10,367 nucleotides of DNA from CAZOOA01 sp964581355 (GTDB lineage: Bacteria; Bacillota; Dethiobacteria; DTU022; UBA8154), in assembly GCA_964581355.1 (NCBI GenBank), contig CAZOOA010000088.1, positions 1-10,367 of the forward strand, in the 5' to 3' direction. How positions within the stretch are numbered: the first letter of the stretch is position 1; each line of letters opens with the position of its first letter. Below the pieces are notes generated by a model. That model did no database searches, was not told the DNA's origin, and worked only from the letters and a program-made list of their open reading frames with translations. This document shows, in pieces, positions 1 through 6,219 of the stretch. A program made the position numbers and the translations under genes.

Positions 1-49
1 AGGGACTAATCTTTCCCTTGTAAAGTGATATCTCCCAACTTGGGCGGCC

Positions 50-351
50 TTACCGCATCGTCACCAACTTGGCAGGATGAGGAATAAGGGTGTAGAGCGC
101 TTCACGCGTGATCGCTCCAGGCTGCAGTGTCACCCCATAGCCCACCCCCGGCATAAAGGCTATTTCAGCGCCGGTCTCGGCGCAAATAATTTTTCCTACC
201 AGCTTATCAAAAGGGCTTTCCGAGCGGTAATGCCGGCCTATCGGCTCTCCGGCAATTGCGATGACCTCGTCCAGGGTATCTTAATGCAGATCAAATGGGC
301 ATGGCTGTCGTTGAGTTGAATAATTGTGATTGAATTTCTGCTTTTCATCAT
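50..351 (-). pseudogene. Decayed metallophosphatase / 5'-nucleotidase (SoxB-related fold), internally deleted
   Basis: Two pieces of one gene family lie next to each other in different frames. From an ATG at 351 or 348 the first piece reads MKSRNSITIIQLNDSHAHL; NDSHAH is the metal-binding motif that opens the calcineurin-like metallophosphatase domain of 5'-nucleotidase/SoxB proteins. About 60 bases on, in another frame, the second piece (about 276-50) reads DTLDEVIAIAG, SPFDKLVGKII, GAEIAFMPGVGYGV, LQPGAITREALYTLIPHPAKLV, which matches the 5'-nucleotidase C-terminal domain, then stops at 52-50. A working protein needs roughly 300 or more residues between these pieces, so the metallophosphatase core is missing and the join is frameshifted. 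The start overlaps the sulfur oxygenase/reductase stop (TAATG), and GGAGG at 365-361 would have served it, so the intact gene was translationally coupled to that gene. The exact substrate of the ancestor (nucleotide or sulfur compound) cannot be told. Confidence 0.7.
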
Positions 352-1280
352 TACAAAAAGGACCTCCAGCCAGATTCTTCCATCATCGGTTGAAAAAACA
401 TGATGTAGGGTCCCCTTATAAGATGGGCCATAACGCCATCATCGTGAATTTTTTTGATGGTATGGTTCACCAGAACTTTTGCGAAACCCAACTGAGCCAT
501 TTCCGGCGCGTCCCACTCACTGTGAATAAGGTATTCAGGCGGGCTTGGCATGGCATCCAGTGTTTTAAATAGCGGTTTCGGGTTCCTCGGCGGGTTGGCT
601 CCGAGTGTCTGCAGGGTTTCTCCCATTGACACCGGGTCGAGCATAAAGCTGCCCAATGCACAGACGCCGATTTGTTTCAAAATCATGTACCCGAGAAAAC
701 CAGTTGAGTCAGACAAGGCATCCATAGTTTTGATTGCGCCTTCTTCAAATGCCTTTTCCTTTCCCGGAACCACCGTATGTTCGCCAATGGCAACACAGCG
801 CTGTGGGGTGGCAAAACGGATAAATTCATTTTGCTTTATAAAATCTTTACCAAGATCGGCGATTTGCCCCATTGCTCGAACAGGTGACATTTTGGCTTTG
901 ACAATGCTGTAAACCGGCTCCCAAGGACCTTCTACCACCATCTCCAGGCAACTGGCACATAACTCAAAGACCCGGTTGAATTGTTGTTCATGAAACTCGT
1001 CATGATCTTGCCAACGTTTCCACATGGTATACTGATAGTTGCGGACAGGGTTCAGTGTATCTTCCATGTGAATGCTACCTCCCCCATATCTACCTGCAAG
1101 AGGTAAAATGCCTGTTTGGATATTAGCCATAAACCCGACAAGTCCCGGGTGTGTGGCAGTGGTGATACATACCCGGGGACCCACCTTGTTCATCAGATCG
1201 AAACTTTCTTGATTGTTCAAAACTTTAGACATATTTAGGGCAAGGTAGATGGGGGTATCCTTCATATTTTCAGTCTTCAT
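351..1280 (-). CDS. sor: Sulfur oxygenase/reductase (SOR)
   Basis: SOR is a cytosolic non-haem iron enzyme that uses O2 to disproportionate elemental sulfur or polysulfide to sulfite, thiosulfate and sulfide without outside cofactors. The 309 residues equal the length of archaeal SORs, and the known key residues are present at a constant offset of 7 from Acidianus numbering: the persulfide cysteine C38 in GPRVCITTATHPG (C31), iron ligands H93 and H97 in WQDHDEFHEQ (H86, H90) and E121 in GPWEPVY (E114), and the C108-x-x-C111 pair (C101, C104). The tail motif GPYIMFFQPMMEESGWR is also typical; the extreme C-terminus is a few residues shorter than in archaea. The ATG at 1280 has AAGGAGG seven bases upstream; a second in-frame ATG at residue 6 is less well placed. 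It lies 218 bases after a flavin disulfide reductase and overlaps a dead metallophosphatase gene. The active site is complete, so I expect a working enzyme. Confidence 0.93.
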   Translation of the reverse strand: MKTENMKDTPIYLALNMSKVLNNQESFDLMNKVGPRVCITTATHPGLVGFMANIQTGILPLAGRYGGGSIHMEDTLNPVRNYQYTMWKRWQDHDEFHEQQFNRVFELCASCLEMVVEGPWEPVYSIVKAKMSPVRAMGQIADLGKDFIKQNEFIRFATPQRCVAIGEHTVVPGKEKAFEEGAIKTMDALSDSTGFLGYMILKQIGVCALGSFMLDPVSMGETLQTLGANPPRNPKPLFKTLDAMPSPPEYLIHSEWDAPEMAQLGFAKVLVNHTIKKIHDDGVMAHLIRGPYIMFFQPMMEESGWRSFL

Positions 1281-1293
1281 AACTGTACCTCCT

Positions 1294-1326
1294 TATTATT
1301 GATTTACCGTATTATTGATTTACCGT
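1294..1326. repeat. 16-bp tandem duplication in the sor leader
   Basis: The unit tattattgatttaccg occurs twice back to back at 1294-1309 and 1310-1325, with one more matching base at 1326. On the minus strand the duplicated unit ends immediately upstream of the AAGGAGG ribosome binding site of sor, so it doubles an AT-rich leader segment. It may be a recent slippage event or a doubled binding site; nothing in the sequence decides between them. Confidence 0.85.
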
Positions 1327-1373
1327 GCGCGCCAATTTCAATCTTTGCGGTCTTCGCTCCGACTACACCTACT

Positions 1374-1497
1374 TCATATAGAAGGTGGCATCCACCAGCC
1401 GCACGGGGTATTAAGCTGCACCATTATAGCTTCAGCATTATTTTGTTTAGCTTCTTCTATCATTCGATTTACCCTTGTCCATGAATGCTGCCGTTTA
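1374..1497 (-). pseudogene. Remnant resembling an NfeD-type membrane-bound serine protease (ClpP-class N-terminal domain)
   Basis: Between the oxidoreductase stop and the sor leader, one frame reads HSWTRVNRMIEEAKQ then NNAEAIMVQLNTPCG before drifting to a stop at 1376-1374. The second part closely resembles the start of the NfeD / 1510-N protease domain, whose hallmark is an AEAI..ELDTPGG stretch. Immediately after TPCG, a one-base change of frame gives LVDAT, exactly what follows TPGG in that family, so a frameshift lies near 1402. The catalytic serine and lysine regions and all membrane segments are absent. An internal ATG at 1463 with AAGGG upstream could at most make a 29-residue peptide. 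A further open stretch in a third frame (EVGVVGAKTAKIEIGAHGKS, up to about 1305) is unidentified. The family assignment rests on about 25 residues. Confidence 0.45.
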
Positions 1498-1498
1498 T

Positions 1499-2860
1499 TT
1501 ATACAGACCAAGCAGTGCTGTTGATCGCCTCCGAAAGGGTTGGGTGGATATGAATTAGGTTCTGGAGGTCATAGACAGTAGCGCCGAAGTGTATGGCCGT
1601 GATCAATTCGTGGATTAATTCGCCCGCTTCCGGGCCGATAATATGGGAACCCAAAATCCTTTTGCTGTCACTGTCAAGTACCAGCTTAACAAAACCGTCC
1701 AGCTTTTCAGTCGCCAGTGCCCGTCCATGGGACGAAAACGGATAACGTTGAACTTTTACCTTATAGCCTGCCTTAGCTGCCGTAGCTTCACCCAAACCCA
1801 CACCGGCTATTTCCGGCTCGGTAAATATGGCAAACGGGATCAACCTGTCTTTGGAAACAATCTTTTCGCCCTTAAAAAAGTAACGGGATAGCAAGATTGC
1901 ATCATGCCAGGCTTTATGGGTAAACATCATCCCCCCAATCACATCACCGATAGCCCAGATGCCTTCAGCACTGGTTTTGAAGCCCTCGTCAACAACAATG
2001 TAGCCCCTTTCGTCTGTCTCCACTCCCGCTTTTTCAAGGACAAGCATGTCGCTGTTGGACGCCCTTCCCGTAGCTACCAGGATTTGATCAGCGAGGTAAC
2101 GCACCGACCCTTTATCGGTTTCATCCACAACGTAAACAGAGCCGTGCTCTGCACCTACTGAGCTGACATTGGTGTTGGTCTTTACGTTGATCCCTGCCGA
2201 TTCCAAAACATTGTGGATTTCATCCGATATTTCCGGTTCAAGGTTTGCCGCCAGGCGATCGCCGCGTTGAACAATGGTCACTTCAACTCCCAGTCGGACA
2301 AACAGCTGCGAAAACTCAAGGGCAATTATACCGCCGCCCAGGATAAGCAAGCTTCCCGGAAGTTCCTTCATTTCCATGGCCGAAGTTGAAGTCAGATAAT
2401 TTATTTCGCTTAAACCTGTTAGCGGCGGCACAGCGGATCGTGCCCCGGTGGCAATCACTATCCTTTCAGCGGTAAGAGTTTCACCATTAACTTCTACGGT
2501 ATGAGTGCCGGTGAATACTGCCTGTCCGTCATAAAGCATTATATGATCATTTTCCTCAATATTATTATAGATGCGGTTCCGTATTTTTCCGATCAAACGC
2601 TCCTTGCGATCGACCATTGCTGCCCAGTCCGCCTGTGGCGGGTTTGCGATAACGCCAAATTTTCGGGCATCGCGCACTGTCTGCATAACCCTGGCCGAAC
2701 TGATCAGTGTTTTCGAAGGAATGCAACCGTCATTTATACAAGTTCCCCCAAGGCGGCTGCCCTCAACCATCGCTGTTTTCCAGCCATTAGCTGCAGCCGG
2801 TTTAGCCAGATTCATACCTGCTGAGCCGCCTCCCAGGACAATCAAGTCGTATCTTTTCAT
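1499..2860 (-). CDS. FAD-dependent pyridine nucleotide-disulfide oxidoreductase (dihydrolipoamide dehydrogenase / mercuric reductase-like)
   Basis: This class I flavin disulfide reductase moves electrons from NAD(P)H through FAD to a redox-active cysteine pair and on to a disulfide-type substrate. Residues 5-15 (DLIVLGGGSAG) form the FAD-binding Rossmann motif; C41 and C46 in GGTCINDGCIPSK are the active disulfide; GGGIIALE at 175-182 is the NAD(P)-binding motif; GIWAIGDV at 300-307 is the second FAD motif; and HIHPTLSEA at 437-445 supplies the His439-Glu444 base pair of the dimer interface. The length of 453 is normal for the family. It lacks the N-terminal metal-binding domain and the C-terminal vicinal cysteines of true mercuric reductase, and no lipoyl or 2-oxoacid dehydrogenase genes are near. 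Its ATG has GGGAGG six bases upstream. It follows desulfoferrodoxin by 78 bases with no evident terminator, so co-transcription is likely. Beside sor, a polysulfide, persulfide or low-molecular thiol disulfide is a reasonable but unproven substrate. Confidence 0.88.
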   Translation of the reverse strand: MKRYDLIVLGGGSAGMNLAKPAAANGWKTAMVEGSRLGGTCINDGCIPSKTLISSARVMQTVRDARKFGVIANPPQADWAAMVDRKERLIGKIRNRIYNNIEENDHIMLYDGQAVFTGTHTVEVNGETLTAERIVIATGARSAVPPLTGLSEINYLTSTSAMEMKELPGSLLILGGGIIALEFSQLFVRLGVEVTIVQRGDRLAANLEPEISDEIHNVLESAGINVKTNTNVSSVGAEHGSVYVVDETDKGSVRYLADQILVATGRASNSDMLVLEKAGVETDERGYIVVDEGFKTSAEGIWAIGDVIGGMMFTHKAWHDAILLSRYFFKGEKIVSKDRLIPFAIFTEPEIAGVGLGEATAAKAGYKVKVQRYPFSSHGRALATEKLDGFVKLVLDSDSKRILGSHIIGPEAGELIHELITAIHFGATVYDLQNLIHIHPTLSEAINSTAWSV

Positions 2861-2938
2861 GTCAGGCCTCCCTGAAATATTATCCGGATTTTCGTTGAAC
2901 AGTGAACTAGCAGGACAATATGATACCCAAGGCTCAAC

Positions 2939-3313
2939 TTATCCACTCCAGAGACGATGCAGATTGCAGTAAGCGCGAGCTCTGACTTTTCCCTCAGTAC
3001 ATTCAAACTCAGCTTCCGGTTTATCTGTTGGTTTTAGAAATGTCCTTTCGCTTTTTCCGCCGTTAATAATTTGAATCCACTCAATGTAGTGCTTTGCTTC
3101 CATGGGATGAGAGGAACTGCCGACTCTTACTTCCACTCTACCATTTTTTTCTTCCACTTCAGGCACATGTTTTTCTTTCGATGCGTCTACAGTATTCTCT
3201 GTCATCAATTCCATGGGCTGGTTGCAGCAGACCAGTTCCCCTTTTCCCGTATGCAACACCTCTACGATGTTCTCACATACATCACACCTGTATATTTCCT
3301 GGAGCGTAGTCAT
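2939..3313 (-). CDS. dfx: Desulfoferrodoxin (2Fe superoxide reductase)
   Basis: Desulfoferrodoxin reduces superoxide to hydrogen peroxide in the cytosol of anaerobes without producing O2. The N-terminal desulforedoxin domain has C10-x-x-C13 and C29-C30, the four ligands of centre I. The C-terminal neelaredoxin domain has all centre II ligands: H49 in EKHVPE, H69 in SSHPM, H75 in KHYIEW, C116 and H119 in YCNLH, each one position later than in the Desulfovibrio protein; the conserved Glu47-Lys48 pair is also present. The length of 124 is typical. The ATG at 3313 has CGGAGG nine bases upstream. A copy of the shared 40-base element (3345-3384) lies about 37 bases ahead of the start and probably carries its promoter. 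It is the first gene of the group dfx, oxidoreductase, possibly sor. Confidence 0.96.
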   Translation of the reverse strand: MTTLQEIYRCDVCENIVEVLHTGKGELVCCNQPMELMTENTVDASKEKHVPEVEEKNGRVEVRVGSSSHPMEAKHYIEWIQIINGGKSERTFLKPTDKPEAEFECTEGKVRARAYCNLHRLWSG

Positions 3314-3344
3314 TTTTACATACCTCCGTTTTGATTTGTTTGTC

Positions 3345-3384
3345 CATATTATCGCACGGGGTGCTTAGATATCTATTAGCAAAA
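3345..3384 (-). promoter_or_regulatory. Shared 40-base promoter-like element, copy A (upstream of dfx)
   Basis: On the minus strand this copy contains TTGCTAATAGA, three variable bases, CTAAGCAC, then CCCGTGCGATAATATG. It aligns without gaps to copies at 4516-4555, 6853-6892 and 9772-9811. An imperfect dyad (TGCTNA, 8 bases, TNAGCA) lies where a -35 box would be expected, and TAATAT sits at the -10 position about 37 bases before the dfx start codon. The bases GCAC CCC GTGC also form a small inverted repeat, shared only with the 9772 copy. The regulator is unknown. Confidence 0.6.
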
Positions 3385-3487
3385 CACCCATTACTTTGTG
3401 ATACAGGAGAAGAAAGAACCTACGTGGCTTTTCAAAATAAAGGGGACGTTGAGAGTCGAAAAGCCAGGGGGAAGTTTTTTCCTTCAT

Positions 3488-3982
3488 CTACTGGTATTTT
3501 TTATTCAACATAAAGTTAACAAAAAAATATGCGGCTATGCCAATAATTGCTGCACCTATAGCTGCACCCAGCAGGAAAGTGGAGCCGAAAAACTCTAAAA
3601 AGCTAAAAATCTTCTCCTTGACATTGCCCAGCTTTAACATAATAGAGTACTGGTCGATTACAAATTCCACGATGTTCTCTTTACCTGTAACCGGAGTCAG
3701 GATTAATCCTCCAACGACTAAGTTCAAGGCGTACATTATGGGGATCAAAGGCGCGGTTATAAGGCTCGTTACAGCTGCGCTGGCGCGATTAACCCTGAAA
3801 ATCACTGCCAGTAAAAAGGCAAAAATAAACCCAATACCCAGGGTAGGAAAAAAGTTAATGCCTATGCCAAAGGCGCACCCCAGGGCAACATTGCGCGATT
3901 TATCCTTTATAATCTGTGTTTCAATAGTAAGGTAAAATCGTTTTTTAACGTTTTCCCATCTCGAAAAACGCTTTTCTCTCAA
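3488..3982 (-). CDS. DUF2062 family membrane protein
   Basis: The frame encodes a small integral membrane protein with the DUF2062 pattern: a basic N-terminus (KKRFYLTIETQIIKDKSRNVALG), then a glycine- and phenylalanine-rich first segment with the family signature GINFFPTLGIGF, a second hydrophobic segment around ASAAVTSLITAPLIPIMYALN, a short loop, and a last membrane helix near the C-terminus ending in KKYQ. DUF2062 has no established biochemical function; members often sit near envelope or glycosyltransferase genes. I chose the TTG at 3982 (164 residues) because a run of seven G, AGGGGGGG on the minus strand at 4001-3994, lies 11 bases upstream; the frame is open up to an ATG at 4042, but that gives an arginine-rich, unconserved extension without a ribosome binding site. 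The start is uncertain; the family call is good. Confidence 0.8.
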   Translation of the reverse strand: MREKRFSRWENVKKRFYLTIETQIIKDKSRNVALGCAFGIGINFFPTLGIGFIFAFLLAVIFRVNRASAAVTSLITAPLIPIMYALNLVVGGLILTPVTGKENIVEFVIDQYSIMLKLGNVKEKIFSFLEFFGSTFLLGAAIGAAIIGIAAYFFVNFMLNKKYQ

Positions 3983-4143
3983 ATCAATGCTTACCCCCCC
4001 TGATAAAATAGCACGGCGACGGCAGCCCCATCTAGCACCCATCCATAAGGTGTTGGCTGAAGAAGCGTTTTAGTATGGCGAAGAATAAGACCAGAGGGTT
4101 ATAAAACTTGAGTAATTATTATATATATCAGCGCCGTCTTTTA

Positions 4144-4184
4144 GCGAACCGGAGCGGATCTGCCGGGTTTTCCAGATTGTTCGC
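4144..4184. other. Nested inverted repeat in an otherwise empty intergenic stretch
   Basis: In the 238 bases between the DUF2062 gene and the lysine-rich gene I see no supportable coding frame. The one structured part has gcgaac (4144-4149) pairing with gttcgc (4179-4184), and inside it atctg (4158-4162) pairing with cagat (4173-4177). No T-run follows on either strand, so it is not a classical intrinsic terminator. It may be a folded 3' end for the lysine-rich transcript, or chance. Confidence 0.25.
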
Positions 4185-4220
4185 AGAGGTCCACTGCCAT
4201 AACCTTTAACGACCGAGTCA

Positions 4221-4421
4221 TTACTTGCGAAACAGACCTGAAATGGAACTGCCGGAAATGTGGACTGTTTTCTTTACACTTTTACCGATACCATGTGCAG
4301 CATCAGAGATGTCTTCTTTACCCTCTAAGATTTTGTCCTTGCCCTTCCCAATTTTTTTATCTACTTTTTTCACGGTTCTGTCAAAGCGCTTACCAACGGG
4401 TTTCTTCTTACTCTTGCTCAT
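4221..4421 (-). CDS. Small lysine-rich protein of unknown function (66 aa)
   Basis: I do not recognise a named family. The protein begins MSKSKKKPVGKRFDRTVKK and continues with repeated K/G-rich turns (VDKKIGKGKDK, GIGKSVKKTVH) and ends in SGSSISGLFRK. It is strongly basic, has no cysteine, no signal peptide and no membrane segment, and would be soluble or bound to nucleic acid or anionic membrane. The ATG at 4421 has AGGAGG seven bases upstream, which is better than an upstream in-frame ATG at 4493 that lacks one. A copy of the shared 40-base element lies about 95 bases ahead of the start. Its gene organisation and ribosome binding site support real translation; the function is open. Confidence 0.72.
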   Translation of the reverse strand: MSKSKKKPVGKRFDRTVKKVDKKIGKGKDKILEGKEDISDAAHGIGKSVKKTVHISGSSISGLFRK

Positions 4422-4515
4422 TGATGATCCTCCTTTAATGTCTTTATAATGTCCTTGATTTTTAACACTATCGCTGAGCCAGGGTCGATTCAACGCTGTT
4501 CTTATCCTGCGTTAA

Positions 4516-4555
4516 TGTCTTATTGAACCATATGCTCGGAAGTCTATTAGGAATG
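4516..4555 (-). promoter_or_regulatory. Shared 40-base promoter-like element, copy D (upstream of lysine-rich gene)
   Basis: This is the most divergent of the four copies. The minus strand reads CATTCCTAATAGA, three variable bases, CCGAGCAT, then ATGGTTCAATAAGACA. CTAATAGA, GAGCAT and the spacing to a TAAGAC hexamer are kept with no insertion or deletion. It lies about 95 bases before the start of the lysine-rich protein, further than copies A and B, so a longer leader would follow. Confidence 0.5.
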
Positions 4556-4562
4556 CACCCCT

Positions 4563-4631
4563 TTAAATTACTCTGGTAACAACATAATAAATAACGATGA
4601 TTACCACAATTATCCCGATAATTCTAAACAT
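4563..4631 (-). CDS. Tiny single-span membrane protein (22 aa)
   Basis: The frame starts MFRIIGIIVVIIVIYY and ends VTRVI: one hydrophobic helix with an arginine near each end. The ribosome binding site is very strong (AAGGGGGTGAT a few bases before the ATG at 4631), unusual for a chance 22-codon frame. Its Shine-Dalgarno overlaps the stop codon of the preceding small open frame (4637-4807), which suggests coupling. No function can be assigned; very short single-helix proteins often bind larger membrane proteins. Confidence 0.55.
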   Translation of the reverse strand: MFRIIGIIVVIIVIYYVVTRVI

Positions 4632-4636
4632 ACTTA

Positions 4637-4807
4637 TCACCCCCTTTGATGATGCTTTCGAATATTCCACCAAGCTGCTTCAAAGGCATATTTGGCAAAC
4701 CAGGCCAGAAAAGGAATGATAAGCAGAGCGGGAAAAATGCCTTCCACAATTACAGGGTCGGGCTCGTTTGTATCATCATAGTAACCGTATAAGGTTTCGC
4801 GACTTTT
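4637..4807 (-). CDS. Small membrane-associated open frame with no clear start
   Basis: Fifty-six codons are open between the TAA at 4810-4808 and a TGA at 4639-4637. The composition looks coding: an acidic stretch (YGYYDDTNEPDPVIVEG), one hydrophobic helix (IFPALLIIPFLAWFAKYAF), then EAAWWNIRKHHQRG. No ATG lies in frame. A double ATG at about 4772-4767 is out of frame; a GTG at 4747 would give 36 residues but has no ribosome binding site. Either the start is non-canonical, or the N-terminus has been damaged by a small frameshift near the double ATG, or there is a sequencing error. It follows murA by ten bases and its stop overlaps the ribosome binding site of the 22-residue gene, so the three look like one transcript. 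Confidence 0.38.
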   Translation of the reverse strand, partial: KSRETLYGYYDDTNEPDPVIVEGIFPALLIIPFLAWFAKYAFEAAWWNIRKHHQRG

Positions 4808-4817
4808 TTAGCTTGGG

Positions 4818-6113
4818 TTAAGCATAACTCGCGGAGGCTTGAGCGTAATCCTCCTGCCGGGACCTCTTCCGGTATACGTTACCTCCAAGATTGTTTATCT
4901 TAAGTTCCAGATCCTCATAACCCCGGTCCAGGTGATGGGCCTCCAGAATCTCGGTTTTGCCTTCCGCCGCCAACGCTGCCAGAACCAGGGCGGCACCTCC
5001 TCGCAAGTCGGTAGCCTGAACCCGATTCCCCCATAAATTGCTGTTCCCTGTTATACTAAGGCTTTGGCCGTTTAACCGGATATCAGCCCCCATGCGGGTC
5101 AGGCCTTCCACATGCCTGAAGCGGTTCTCAAAAACGGTTTCCCTGATTGTTCCCAGTCCGTGAGCCTGCGTCATCAGGGATGAAAAGGGGGGCTGTAGAT
5201 CAGTAGGGAAACCAGGATAGGGCATGGTTTCAATATCCACCGCCTGTAAAAATGAGGCAGGGGTTACGGTCACTTCTCCTGGTTTAGACTCTACCACCTG
5301 AACGCCCGCTTCCTCTAACTTGGCCGTCAGCGGCTTTAAATGATCCAACACCACATTTTCAATTATTACTCCGCCTCCAACCATAGCCGCTACAATCATG
5401 TAAGTGCCTGCCTCGATGCGGTCAGGGATAACCCGGTAGCGGGCACCTTTAAGCGAGCTAACTCCTTTTATTCTGATAATAGACGTTCCCGCTCCACTAA
5501 TACTTGCGCCCATTGCCGTAAGAAAACCGGACAACTCCACCACTTCCGGTTCCAGTGCGGCGTTTTCAATTATAGTTTCCCCTTTGGCCAGTGTGGCTGC
5601 CATCATGATGTTTTCTGTAGCTCCTACGCTGGGGCAGTCCAGGTAGATGTGGTTACCAATCAAACGGTTACTTCTAGCTTCCACCCACCCATTTCTCTGA
5701 GTAAATTTCACTCCCATTGCCGCTAAACCTTTCCAGTGAAGATCCAGGGGGCGGCTACCGATGGAACACCCGCCCGGTGCAGATATTTTTGCCCTGCCAA
5801 AACGTGCCAGAAGGGGTCCCAACAACAAAATGGAGGCTCTTATTTGATTAATCAGCGAGTGCGATGCCGTAAAACGATTGACCGTTGAGGCATCCAGGTA
5901 CAGGTTGTGTTTTTCGGTCCCAACCCCCATCCCTATTTCAGAGACAATTTCTTTCATGATACAAACATCCAGGAGGCAGGGAACGTCTTCAATGATAACC
6001 GGTTCATCAGTTAACAGTGAAGCAGCTATTAATGGTAAAGAAACATTCTTAGAACCGCTAACCCTTACCCGGCCCCGAAGTGTATGGTTTCCTTCAATAA
6101 CTAATGATTCCAT
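4818..6113 (-). CDS. murA: UDP-N-acetylglucosamine 1-carboxyvinyltransferase (MurA)
   Basis: MurA transfers the enolpyruvyl group of phosphoenolpyruvate to UDP-GlcNAc, the first committed step of peptidoglycan synthesis, in the cytosol. The 431 residues cover the whole two-domain EPSP-synthase-like fold. K22 in SGSKN contacts the phosphate, C116 in APGGCSIGSRP is the cysteine that fosfomycin alkylates, D305 in YPGFPTDLQ is the catalytic aspartate, and DLRGGAALV carries the conserved arginine. The last 15 residues after NNLGGNVYRK are an unconserved tail. The ATG at 6113 has AGGAG nine bases upstream, and TATAAA on the minus strand at 6139-6134 is a plausible -10, giving a short leader; no good -35 accompanies it. 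Firmicutes often carry two murA genes, so this may be one of a pair. It sits among envelope genes but not in a mur/dcw cluster. Confidence 0.97.
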   Translation of the reverse strand: MESLVIEGNHTLRGRVRVSGSKNVSLPLIAASLLTDEPVIIEDVPCLLDVCIMKEIVSEIGMGVGTEKHNLYLDASTVNRFTASHSLINQIRASILLLGPLLARFGRAKISAPGGCSIGSRPLDLHWKGLAAMGVKFTQRNGWVEARSNRLIGNHIYLDCPSVGATENIMMAATLAKGETIIENAALEPEVVELSGFLTAMGASISGAGTSIIRIKGVSSLKGARYRVIPDRIEAGTYMIVAAMVGGGVIIENVVLDHLKPLTAKLEEAGVQVVESKPGEVTVTPASFLQAVDIETMPYPGFPTDLQPPFSSLMTQAHGLGTIRETVFENRFRHVEGLTRMGADIRLNGQSLSITGNSNLWGNRVQATDLRGGAALVLAALAAEGKTEILEAHHLDRGYEDLELKINNLGGNVYRKRSRQEDYAQASASYA

Positions 6114-6219
6114 AGTTTTCGACTCCTAAACTTTTTATAATCACGCGTTTTCAGCCTCACTGTAGCAAACGCCACATCGGTAACTGACATACCGTAGTTT
6201 TTACCACTTAATACAATCA

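Noticed and set aside
77..912. Plus-strand open frames across the left end (80 to 120 codons)
   Set aside because: They are antisense to sor or to the metallophosphatase relic, lack ribosome binding sites and resemble no protein.
1401..1411. gcacggggt, identical to part of elements A and B, as a fifth copy before sor
   Set aside because: None of the TTGCTAATAGA part or the -10-like hexamer is present at the right distance; the bases are explained by the NfeD-like remnant.
3426..3465. Inverted repeat ggcttttc / gaaaagcc as a terminator after the DUF2062 gene
   Set aside because: The loop is 24 bases and no T-run directly follows the stem on the minus strand; too weak to call.
3331..3598. Plus-strand frames of 60-66 codons upstream of dfx
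   Set aside because: They overlap the shared element and the 3' end of the DUF2062 gene, and their composition is not protein-like.
4080..4220. Short minus-strand frame starting MAVDLCEQSGKPGR
   Set aside because: Nineteen codons with a poor ribosome binding site and no membrane or motif signature; no support as a gene.
6134..6167. TTGCTA and TATAAA before murA as a further copy of the shared element
   Set aside because: TTGCTA is at a similar distance but the intervening consensus is mostly absent; only the -10-like TATAAA is noted under murA.
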